From the NCBI GenBank assembly GCA_007118795.1, contig SKQX01000183.1, positions 1 through 5,410 on the forward strand: a stretch of DNA of 5,410 bases. Direction: 5' to 3'. The number at the start of each line of letters is the position of its first letter. Positions within the stretch are counted from its first letter, which is position 1. Shown here piece by piece: positions 1-5,410 of the stretch. Both the position numbers and the translations under genes were made by a program. The notes under the pieces are model-generated. The model did no database searches, was not told the origin of the DNA, and saw only the letters and a list, made by a program, of their open reading frames with translations. This DNA is from Thermoflexales bacterium (GTDB lineage Bacteria > Chloroflexota > Anaerolineae > B4-G1).

Positions 1-797
1 ATCGTCTGAGCGTGGTCCTGGCGGTTCTTGTTCTCAGCAGCGTCCTTTTTCGATTCATCGAGCTGCCCGAACACGTCTACCGGCTGCAGGTCCTAGGCTC
101 CCCCCTCGAGATCCATGCCAGCAGCAGGCTGCTGCTGATCTTGTTGATGGTGGGGTTGGCGAGTACGGGCACCGGTCTGGTCCTTCACGATCATCCCCGA
201 CTCACCAGAGCGTCCGGTCGTCGGATGGAGATCGGATGGATACTGCCCGGCGCCCTGGCGGGACTCTCGGCGTATATCCTGTCCCTGGCTCCCACGTTAG
301 GCATGTGGATGGTGGGGCTGACGGTGTCCAGCGTCGGCATCGGCCTGACGATAGCGGCGGAGAACGCTGCTATGTGCTCCAGGGGGGAGAGCTATCCATT
401 GGCACGGCTGGCCCTGAACGTGCTGGCATACCTTATGGCTCTGGTGCTTTTCGTCCTCATCTACCGGACGCGGACGCGGAGCTTGGTCACCGCCACACTG
501 ACCCTGATGACAGGGGGGCTACTGGCCGTTGACCTGCTGAGCGTGGCGGACGTGCCGGCGGAACGGATGCTCCCCTTTGCCGGGATCATCGCTATGATCA
601 TCGGCCAGAGCACGTGGGCCCTCAACTATATGCAAATCAGCGCCTGGACAGGGGGGTTGCTCCTCCTGCTCATTTTCTACGTGGCCGTCAACGTTGCTCA
701 TCAGCACTTGCTGGACCGTCTGGGGCCATCGATGCTCATCGAGTTTGCTGCGGTGGCGCTGGCCGTCTTGTTGGCCGTGGTGATACGGGGTCCGTAG
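1..797 (+). CDS. polytopic membrane protein of unknown function (5' end probably outside window)
   Basis: The reading frame is open to the left edge (nt 3-11 encode R-L-S before a GTG at 12), so the gene probably starts upstream. GTG-12 is possible, but no ribosome binding site can be seen in the 11 bases before it. Counting from GTG-12, the 261 residues are very hydrophobic with about nine likely transmembrane segments: roughly 2-18, 38-58, 76-94, 96-116, 132-151, 157-176, 187-205, 211-230 and 241-258. Short basic loops (RTRTR at 152-156; RASGRR at 66-71) probably face the cytoplasm. There is no enzyme motif, soluble domain or transporter signature. The overall pattern reminds me of an uncharacterised membrane family seen in Chloroflexota (possibly DUF5656), but this is recollection and not a verified match. 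It ends in TAG, 56 bases before the preferred phosphorylase start on the same strand, so the two may be cotranscribed. Coding status is well supported; function is unknown. Confidence 0.8.
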   Translation, partial: RLSVVLAVLVLSSVLFRFIELPEHVYRLQVLGSPLEIHASSRLLLILLMVGLASTGTGLVLHDHPRLTRASGRRMEIGWILPGALAGLSAYILSLAPTLGMWMVGLTVSSVGIGLTIAAENAAMCSRGESYPLARLALNVLAYLMALVLFVLIYRTRTRSLVTATLTLMTGGLLAVDLLSVADVPAERMLPFAGIIAMIIGQSTWALNYMQISAWTGGLLLLLIFYVAVNVAHQHLLDRLGPSMLIEFAAVALAVLLAVVIRGP

Positions 798-842
798 GGC
801 AGATCCTCGATCAGGCTGGTGTGGCGATGGTTACGCTGAAGG

Positions 843-848
843 AAGGAG
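843..848 (+). promoter_or_regulatory. Shine-Dalgarno sequence of the phosphorylase gene
   Basis: AAGGAG, inside the longer purine run AAGGAAGGAG (839-848), lies five bases before the GTG at 854. This is a near-consensus ribosome binding site. The region before the alternative ATG at 827 has nothing comparable. The site therefore decides in favour of the GTG start. Confidence 0.65.
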
Positions 849-853
849 TGAGT

Positions 854-3004
854 GTGAGCTTCGAGGGTACAACGATCTCGGGGAAGCTTCCCCGACGCAT
901 CCGGCGTCTGGAGGAGTTGGCCTACAATTTCTGGTGGAGCTGGCATCGGGAGGCCCGCGATCTGTTCAAGATGTTGGACTACACCCTATGGCGCACCACC
1001 AGCCACAACCCGGTGCAGATGTTGTTGGAGATCGAGCCGGAGCGTCTGGCAGAAGTGGCCTCCGATCCGCTGTTTTTGCGCCTCTACGATGCGGTGATGA
1101 TCGCCCTGGACGCCGATCTGACCAACGGCCATCTCTGGTTTCCCCGGAGGTATCCCGATCTGACCGATCGCCCGGTGGCCTACTTCTCCGCCGAATTTGG
1201 GCTGCACCGCTCCCTGCCCATCTACTCCGGAGGGCTGGGCGTACTGGCGGGGGACCACTGCAAAGAAGCGAGTGACCTGGGCCTGCCGTTTGTGGCCGTG
1301 GGCTTCCTGTATGAGATGGGCTATTTCCGTCAGCGCATCACACCAGACGGCTGGCAAGAGGCCAGCTATCCCCATTTCGAACCCCGGGAGGTCGCCATCT
1401 GCCTGGCCCCCTGCGGCGAGGATCGTGAGTTGTTCGTTCCGGTGCAGCTCAGTGATCAGACCGTGCATCTGAAGGTGTGGGAGGTTCAGGTGGGCCACGC
1501 CCACCTGTATCTGATGGACGCCGACAATGAGCGGAATGCGCCCTGGGAGCGAGAACTCACGCGCCGGCTGTACGGCGGCGATCAGGAGATGCGCATCCGC
1601 CAGGAGATCGTCCTGGGTATCGGTGGCATGCGCGTGATCCAGGAGCTGGGGATCGAGCCCCTGGCCTACCACCTTAACGAGGGGCACTCGGCCTTTCTCG
1701 TTCTGGAGCGAGCGCGGGAGCTCGTGGAGGCCGGGCACTCCTTCGCAGAGGCCCGCGAACAGATAGAGGCCACCACTCTGTTCACCACCCACACGCCGGT
1801 GCCGGCCGGTCACGATGTCTTCCACTACCATCTCATAGAAAAGTACTTCCAGGACTACTGGCCGCAGTTGGGCTTGAGCCGCGAGGATTTCCTGGAGCTG
1901 GGCCATCACGAGAATGACCGTCATGGGTTCAACATGACTGCCCTGGGGCTGCGCATGTGCGGCCGGCGGAATGCGGTTAGCGAGTTGCACGGGCGGGTCA
2001 CCCGCCAAATGTGGCAGTCCCTTTGGCCCGAGCGGGAGGAGCACGAGGTGCCCATCGACCACGTGACCAACGGCATCCACGCCCCCTCGTGGATTGGTGG
2101 GGCGACGCACAGGTTGTACCGCAGGTATCTGAGTCCCGACTGGATCGAAAAGCACGACGATCCCACCCTGTGGGAACGGATTCTTGATGTCCCCGACGAG
2201 AATCTGTGGGAGGCGCACGTCCACCTGAAGGAGAAGCTCATGACGTTCATGCGTGAGCGCTCGCGGAGACGGCGCATAGAAGGGGCGATGACGCCGGAGC
2301 AGGTGCTGTGCTCGGGGACGTTTCTCGATCCCGACGCCCTCACCATCGGCTTCGCTCGGCGGTTTGCGACTTACAAACGAGCCACGCTGCTATTCCACGA
2401 CCTGGCGCGATTGAAGGGGCTGCTCCACGATCGATACCGCCCGGTGCAGTTGATCTTCTCGGGCAAGGCGCATCCAGCCGATGACGCCGGCAAGCAACTG
2501 CTGCAGCACGTCTACAACACAGCGAAAGACCCAGCCACAGGAGGTCGGATCGCCTTCATCGATGATTACGACATGCAGGTAGCGCGCTATCTGGTGCAGG
2601 GAGTGGACGTATGGCTGAATACGCCGATTCGGCCGCACGAGGCGAGCGGGACCAGCGGTCAGAAGGCAGCCCTGAACGGGATCCCCAACTTGAGTGTGCT
2701 GGACGGGTGGTGGGCAGAGGGGTACAACGGTGCCAACGGATGGGCCATCGCCCCCGGCGAGGAGTACGCGCAGCAGGCGGGACGGGACGGGGCCGATGCC
2801 CGAGCGCTGTACGATCTGCTGGAGCAAGAGGTGGTACCCCTGTTCTACGAGCGGGACGCGGATGATGTGCCGAGGGGGTGGGTGCGGGTGATGAAGGAGG
2901 CGATACGGACGGCGGTGCCCACCTTCTGCATGCGCCGGATGGTGAAGGAGTACACGGAGAAGTTCTACGTGCCATCGGCACGCCGGACGGAGGAGATGGA
3001 GTAG
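854..3004 (+). CDS. glgP: alpha-glucan (glycogen/maltodextrin) phosphorylase, GT35 family
   Basis: A cytoplasmic PLP enzyme that phosphorolyses alpha-1,4-glucans to glucose-1-phosphate. Residue numbers run from GTG-854 (716 aa). Residues 18-45 hold the N-terminal DUF3417-type segment of the short bacterial/archaeal alpha-glucan phosphorylases (LEELAYNFWWSWH). The core follows: YFSAEFGLHRSLPIYSGGLG (110-129), GDHCKEASDLGLPFVAVG (133-150), HLNEGHSAF (273-281), FTTHTPVPAGHDVF (310-323), VTNGIHAPSWIG (404-415), GFARRFATYKRA (499-510), FSGKAHPAD (535-543) and the PLP-lysine motif EASGTSGQKAALNG (596-609), with Lys604 as the expected cofactor lysine. LSVLDGWWAEGY (613-624) follows, as in the family. 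No key residue is missing, and no frameshift is seen. GTG-854 is chosen for its strong Shine-Dalgarno sequence and because it leaves a short leader before the conserved N-terminus. ATG-827 (725 aa) is possible, but the frame's far upstream ATG at 614 would overlap the membrane gene by 184 bases. The gene converges on treT. GlgP is used loosely: this is the AgpA/MalP-like subgroup, not the E. coli type. Confidence 0.96.
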   Translation: MSFEGTTISGKLPRRIRRLEELAYNFWWSWHREARDLFKMLDYTLWRTTSHNPVQMLLEIEPERLAEVASDPLFLRLYDAVMIALDADLTNGHLWFPRRYPDLTDRPVAYFSAEFGLHRSLPIYSGGLGVLAGDHCKEASDLGLPFVAVGFLYEMGYFRQRITPDGWQEASYPHFEPREVAICLAPCGEDRELFVPVQLSDQTVHLKVWEVQVGHAHLYLMDADNERNAPWERELTRRLYGGDQEMRIRQEIVLGIGGMRVIQELGIEPLAYHLNEGHSAFLVLERARELVEAGHSFAEAREQIEATTLFTTHTPVPAGHDVFHYHLIEKYFQDYWPQLGLSREDFLELGHHENDRHGFNMTALGLRMCGRRNAVSELHGRVTRQMWQSLWPEREEHEVPIDHVTNGIHAPSWIGGATHRLYRRYLSPDWIEKHDDPTLWERILDVPDENLWEAHVHLKEKLMTFMRERSRRRRIEGAMTPEQVLCSGTFLDPDALTIGFARRFATYKRATLLFHDLARLKGLLHDRYRPVQLIFSGKAHPADDAGKQLLQHVYNTAKDPATGGRIAFIDDYDMQVARYLVQGVDVWLNTPIRPHEASGTSGQKAALNGIPNLSVLDGWWAEGYNGANGWAIAPGEEYAQQAGRDGADARALYDLLEQEVVPLFYERDADDVPRGWVRVMKEAIRTAVPTFCMRRMVKEYTEKFYVPSARRTEEME

Positions 3005-3097
3005 TCGACAGTGCCCCTGTCCTCCCCCTGTCCCCATGTATCAGGCCCCGGTCCCCCGCTAGACCGGCGCCTTTCGCGTGGCAGGGGGTGGCCCGAG
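3005..3097. other. convergent intergenic gap with C-rich tract
   Basis: The 93 bases between the two facing stop codons (TAG at 3002-3004 on plus; TAG read on minus at 3100-3098) hold no plausible gene. The left half is a cytosine-rich tract on the plus strand, with runs at 3014-3017, 3024-3028, 3032-3035, 3046-3049 and 3053-3057. The 9-mer CCCCTGTCC occurs twice, at 3014-3022 and 3025-3033, an 11-base period. The right half contains a hairpin, listed separately. Confidence 0.6.
3043..3072. terminator. candidate shared terminator hairpin between convergent genes
   Basis: CCGGTC (3048-3053) pairs with GACCGG (3062-3067) around an eight-base loop. After one C-C mismatch (3047/3068), AGGC (3043-3046) pairs with GCCT (3069-3072). 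That gives ten pairs and one mismatch, GC-rich. It sits 38 bases after the phosphorylase stop and 25 bases after the treT stop, so it could act on either transcript. Only a short T run (3072-3074) follows on the plus strand and none on the minus strand, so it is a weak fit to a classical intrinsic terminator. Confidence 0.4.
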
Positions 3098-4333
3098 CTA
3101 GCCCATAGCGGCGAACAACTCGATGTAGTCGGCCACGTGACGGGTGGTCAGGAAGTTCTCGCGCACGTGTTCCCTGGCCGCCTGGCCCATCTCCTCGGCC
3201 CTGTCCGGATCCTCGAGCAGCACCAGGGTCTTCTTAGCACAGGCCTCGACGGAATCGACCAGGAAACCGGTCTCGCCATCGATGATCTGGAGGGGGATGC
3301 CCCCGGCATCGCCCCCGATGACAGGCTTACCCTTCCACAGGGCCTCGGTCACCACCAGGCCGAACCCCTCGCGGATCGACTTCTGGATCACCACGTCGCT
3401 GGCACTCTGGAAGGCCCCCACCTCGTAAGCCCCGACGCCGTGGAAGTTGTGCAGAATATGGATGTCGAGGTCGTCTCCAGCATGGCGGATGGTCTTGTCG
3501 AGATAGTACCACCCCTCCGGGTCATCGGAAGCCATCGACCCGACCAGGGCCAGCTGGACCTCGGGCATCTCATCTTTGACGATGCGATAGGCGTCGATGA
3601 CACCGAGGGGATCCTTCCAGGGGTCGAAACGACTGACCTGGCTGACGATGGGCCGATCCAGATCGAGGCCGTAGTGGGCCACCACTCCCCGGGCCTCATC
3701 GATAGGCATCGGTTTGTTCTTCGGCGACAGGGGATCGATGGTAGGGGTGATGATCTCCAGCCGCTCGAAGTGGACACCGGATCCGACGTACTGCTCCATG
3801 GTGAAGATGGCGGTGTCGTACTCGTTGATATAGGGAGCGAAGAAATCCCAGTAGGCCGGATTGGGGTGGGAGGTGTCGATATGGCAGCGCCAGGCCCAAC
3901 GGCCACTGGCGTCTCCCTGCCGGTAGTGGAGCATCCCAGCCGGCTGAGGATCGTGGATGACGATGAAATCGTAGTCTCCCTCGAACTGCTCGGCGTTCCT
4001 GCGGTTGTAACGCTTCCAGATGTCCTTCATCTCCTCGGTGAGCTCGATATCCATGCCCTGCAGCCCATTGTGGGCCGCCTTGGTGACGTTGAAGAACTCA
4101 TCGGTGCCCTCGATGACCTGCCACTCGGCATCGAGGCCCGCATCGCGCATCAGAGGCACGAGGGTCTGGAGCATCTCCGCCACGCCGCCTCCGTAGGCGG
4201 TGGCGTTGATGTGGACCACTCGCGCGTCCTGGAGCGGCTGAGCGAGCTCCCTGATGTCCGCGATCACCTCCTCGCCGACGACAGGTGCGTAATCATCCAG
4301 ATGCTTCTTCTCAAGCTCGACTCTGTCCAGCAT
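3098..4333 (-). CDS. treT: trehalose glycosyltransferring synthase (TreT-like), GT4 family
   Basis: A cytoplasmic retaining glycosyltransferase. Characterised TreT enzymes make trehalose from NDP-glucose and glucose, some reversibly. The 411-residue length is usual for TreT and shows the two-domain GT-B layout. In the N-terminal domain are INATAYGGGVAEML (42-55, glycine-rich loop near the nucleotide sugar), IVIHDPQPAGML (124-135) and WRCHIDTSHPN (148-158). In the C-terminal domain are VSRFDPWKDPLG (233-244), where Arg235 and Lys240 match the GT4 basic pair for the donor diphosphate, and the EX7E motif EGFGLVVTE with Glu322 and Glu330. GGDAGGIPLQI (340-350) and the GETGFLV turn (353-359) follow. 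The ATG at 4333-4331 has a strong Shine-Dalgarno sequence. The gene lies downstream of a sugar ABC permease on the same strand and converges on the phosphorylase gene. Confidence in a GT4 enzyme of the TreT group is high. A related GT4 enzyme such as a sucrose-phosphate-type or other disaccharide synthase is less likely because the HIDTSHPN and SRFDPWKDP motifs are TreT-like. Confidence 0.9.
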   Translation of the reverse strand: MLDRVELEKKHLDDYAPVVGEEVIADIRELAQPLQDARVVHINATAYGGGVAEMLQTLVPLMRDAGLDAEWQVIEGTDEFFNVTKAAHNGLQGMDIELTEEMKDIWKRYNRRNAEQFEGDYDFIVIHDPQPAGMLHYRQGDASGRWAWRCHIDTSHPNPAYWDFFAPYINEYDTAIFTMEQYVGSGVHFERLEIITPTIDPLSPKNKPMPIDEARGVVAHYGLDLDRPIVSQVSRFDPWKDPLGVIDAYRIVKDEMPEVQLALVGSMASDDPEGWYYLDKTIRHAGDDLDIHILHNFHGVGAYEVGAFQSASDVVIQKSIREGFGLVVTEALWKGKPVIGGDAGGIPLQIIDGETGFLVDSVEACAKKTLVLLEDPDRAEEMGQAAREHVRENFLTTRHVADYIELFAAMG

Positions 4334-4509
4334 GCCAACCTCCCTGGTCGAAATAGCTCATCACAGCTCGTTCATCTACGGGTGCGTGACCCGATTACTC
4401 GGCCTCCGGCTATCGCAGGCGTGGACGACCCGAGACCGGCGACAGCGCTGCAATTCCGGCGGGCGCCGGGCCCCAATGCCAAGCCCGACGGTCCACCCCG
4501 GATGCGCGA
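4334..4509 (-). other. intergenic region upstream of treT
   Basis: These 176 bases separate the small membrane gene from treT on the minus strand. I see no convincing coding sequence. The region holds the treT Shine-Dalgarno sequence and a GC palindrome, CCGGCG-GG-CGCCGG at 4456-4469, which on the minus strand lies about 40 bases after the upstream stop and is followed by AATT. It could be a weak terminator for the membrane gene. The length suggests treT may have its own promoter, but I could not pick out clear -35 and -10 boxes. Confidence 0.4.
4339..4345 (-). promoter_or_regulatory. Shine-Dalgarno sequence of treT
   Basis: Read on the minus strand this is AGGGAGG, five bases before the ATG at 4333. 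It is a near-consensus ribosome binding site and fixes the treT start. Confidence 0.7.
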
Positions 4510-5043
4510 CTAGCGCCCTCCCGTCGACTGCTGCCTGCTGGCGCTGCCCTCCTCCAGGGGATGCCGGAGCAGCAACTCCAGCGCGAACCCGGTCACGGCT
4601 CCAGCCATCGCCCCCTCAAGGAGCCCGCCCAGGATGCCCATCATCGCCACCGTCCAGCCCAACGCGCTGAGTACGATCCACCACCAGGCCCGGTGGACCT
4701 GCCGCCGGAGGATCAGCCACTGGGCGAGGCCCATTCCGCCGCCGATGATGGCCTGGGCGACGATGGGATTGGCGGCCGGCAGAAGCAAGGCGACGCCGAC
4801 CGCGCCCCCGGCCCATCCCGCGGCGCTGGCCGGGATCCACCAACGGTGCTCCGGTATCAGAGATTGGAGGACGATCCACTGGACCGTACCGACGATCGCA
4901 CCGTAGGCGAACTGCCCGTGCCCAGGCTCAGGCCACAGGGCGAAGGCGACAAGCCAGCCCAGCGTGGTGGCCAGAATCCACTTGACCCAGAGAGTCCAGT
5001 CGAAGGAGTCGGACTTCCGACTGTTTTGTTCCTCGCCCCTCAT
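4510..5043 (-). CDS. small six-helix membrane protein with three repeated helix hairpins, unknown function
   Basis: Starting at the ATG at 5043-5041, the product is 177 residues with a polar N-terminus (1-15), about six transmembrane segments (roughly 18-37, 45-62, 69-88, 94-113, 119-138, 141-159) and a polar tail (160-177). It appears to be an internal three-fold repeat. Each unit begins with a Trp-rich helix ending in Gly-Trp (WVKWILATTLGW 19-30; WWIPASAAGW 68-77; WWIVLSALGW 121-130) and continues with a Gly-rich helix (GAIVGTVQWIVL 48-59; GGGMGLAQWLIL 101-112; GAMAGAVTGFALELLL 144-159). The third unit has lost the Gln-Trp pair. Similar glycine- and tryptophan-rich proteins occur as hypothetical proteins in Chloroflexota and cyanobacteria, as far as I recall. 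The frame stays open upstream to 5241 but there overlaps the permease gene, so the ATG at 5043 is preferred although no clear Shine-Dalgarno sequence precedes it. It lies 83 bases downstream of the sugar permease and 176 bases before treT. Function is unknown, with no catalytic motif seen. Confidence 0.78.
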   Translation of the reverse strand: MRGEEQNSRKSDSFDWTLWVKWILATTLGWLVAFALWPEPGHGQFAYGAIVGTVQWIVLQSLIPEHRWWIPASAAGWAGGAVGVALLLPAANPIVAQAIIGGGMGLAQWLILRRQVHRAWWWIVLSALGWTVAMMGILGGLLEGAMAGAVTGFALELLLRHPLEEGSASRQQSTGGR

Positions 5044-5126
5044 AGCCGTTGAAGCCGGTAGGTCAGCTGCTGCACAGCCATCCCGTTCTGCTGCGCATTT
5101 CAGGTAGCAGTGGCGTAAAGAGCGGT
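5044..5126 (-). other. short gap between permease and small membrane gene
   Basis: These 83 bases lie between two same-strand genes. There is no strong hairpin, T run or clear Shine-Dalgarno sequence before the ATG at 5043. CTGCTGC occurs twice (near 5070 and 5087 on the plus strand) without obvious function. The absence of a terminator leaves cotranscription of permease and membrane gene possible. Confidence 0.3.
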
Positions 5127-5410
5127 CTAACCCTTCACCGAGCCGGCCATCAGACCGCGCACAAAGTACCGCTGCAGGGAGAAGAAGACGAACAAGGGCA
5201 GCAGCATGCTGATGAAGGCGCCGGCGGTGAGCAGGTGCCAATCTGCACCACGCTCGCCGATCAACCCCTGGAGGTAGATGGTCAACACCGCCACGTCACG
5301 ACCGGTACCGAGGAACACCAAACCGACCAGGAAGTCGTTCCACACCCAGACGAATTGGAAGATGGCCAGGGAGGCCAAAGCCGGCACGGACAGCGGCAGG
5401 ATCAAGCGGG
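5127..5410 (-). CDS. carbohydrate ABC transporter permease, MalG type, C-terminal fragment (cut by window edge)
   Basis: Only the last 94 or so residues are present. The frame runs off the right edge, and the TTG at 5405-5403 is an internal leucine codon, not a start. It is an inner-membrane subunit of a binding-protein-dependent sugar importer. The fragment begins at RLILPLSVPALA, which matches the end of the cytoplasmic EAA loop that contacts the ATPase. A transmembrane segment follows with the family motif FVWVWNDFLVGLVFL, then a periplasmic stretch (GRDVAVLTIYLQGLIGERGADW), and a last helix (LLTAGAFISMLLPLFVFFSL). The C-terminus QRYFVRGLMAGSVKG is the typical ending of MalG-like permeases (QRYFVRGLxAGAVKG). 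Substrate cannot be read from this subunit. The downstream treT suggests trehalose, maltose or a related alpha-glucoside, by analogy with the Thermococcus litoralis operon. Partner MalF and MalE genes would be expected just to the right of the window. Confidence 0.93.
   Translation of the reverse strand, partial: RLILPLSVPALASLAIFQFVWVWNDFLVGLVFLGTGRDVAVLTIYLQGLIGERGADWHLLTAGAFISMLLPLFVFFSLQRYFVRGLMAGSVKG

Noticed and set aside
119..137. Inverted repeat of CAG and CTG triplets (nine-base arms around one G)
   Set aside because: It lies inside a membrane gene, where it simply encodes Ser, Arg and Leu codons. The one-base centre makes a poor hairpin, and no regulatory role is supported.
614..853. 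The far upstream in-frame ATG at 614 as the start of the phosphorylase
   Set aside because: It would overlap the membrane protein gene by 184 bases and add a Pro/Arg-rich stretch unlike any phosphorylase N-terminus. Homology begins only after about 860.
986..2224. A 412-codon open frame on the minus strand opposite the phosphorylase gene
   Set aside because: The sense strand encodes an unmistakable phosphorylase. The antisense translation has no recognisable motif and looks like a codon-bias shadow.
4355..4368. AGCT-six-AGCT inverted repeat just upstream of the treT Shine-Dalgarno sequence, considered as an operator
   Set aside because: AGCT is itself palindromic and the half-sites are only four bases, so chance occurrence is likely. 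No promoter could be placed around it.
3011..4513. A 500-codon open frame on the plus strand opposite treT
   Set aside because: It lies antisense to a clear TreT gene, its translation is rich in Asp, His, Gly and Leu with no recognisable domain, and it runs past both ends of treT. Long antisense frames are common in GC-rich genes with strong third-position bias.
5044..5241. N-terminal extension of the small membrane protein up to 5241
   Set aside because: The added residues overlap the end of the permease gene in another frame, are Ala/Arg/His-rich shadow sequence, and the hydrophobic core is complete from the ATG at 5043.

Overview
This is a GC-rich bacterial window with five protein genes in two converging groups, all connected with carbohydrate metabolism or the membrane. 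No RNA gene, mobile element, CRISPR array or phage gene was seen. GC-rich codon use, GTG starts, a short-form alpha-glucan phosphorylase, a TreT-type trehalose synthase and a MalFG-type sugar permease together suggest a Chloroflexota-like or similar, possibly thermophilic, bacterium. That assignment rests on gene content and was not tested by any search.

Plus-strand group (1-3004): a polytopic membrane protein of unknown function, whose 5' end probably lies outside the window, is followed after a short gap by an alpha-glucan (glycogen/maltodextrin) phosphorylase. The phosphorylase has a well-formed N-terminal DUF3417-type segment, the catalytic core and the PLP-lysine motif. Its best start is a GTG at 854 behind a strong Shine-Dalgarno sequence.

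Convergent gap (3005-3097): the phosphorylase and treT end tail to tail. Between them lie a near-perfect hairpin, possibly a shared terminator, and five C-runs on the plus strand that could form a G-quadruplex in the minus strand and in the treT transcript.

Minus-strand group (5410 down to 3098): the C-terminal end of a carbohydrate ABC transporter inner-membrane permease (MalG type), then a small six-helix membrane protein built from three similar helix hairpins, then, after a 176-base gap, a GT4 trehalose glycosyltransferring synthase (TreT). TreT lying downstream of a sugar ABC permease recalls the trehalose/maltose transport operon of Thermococcus litoralis.

How the genes may work together (inference): the phosphorylase releases glucose-1-phosphate from storage or imported glucans. 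This can feed nucleotide-sugar synthesis, and TreT joins NDP-glucose to glucose to give trehalose, or runs in reverse on imported trehalose. The transporter would supply the sugar. Nothing here looks like a wholly new system. The least understood items are the two membrane proteins, especially the three-fold repeat protein placed between transporter and treT.
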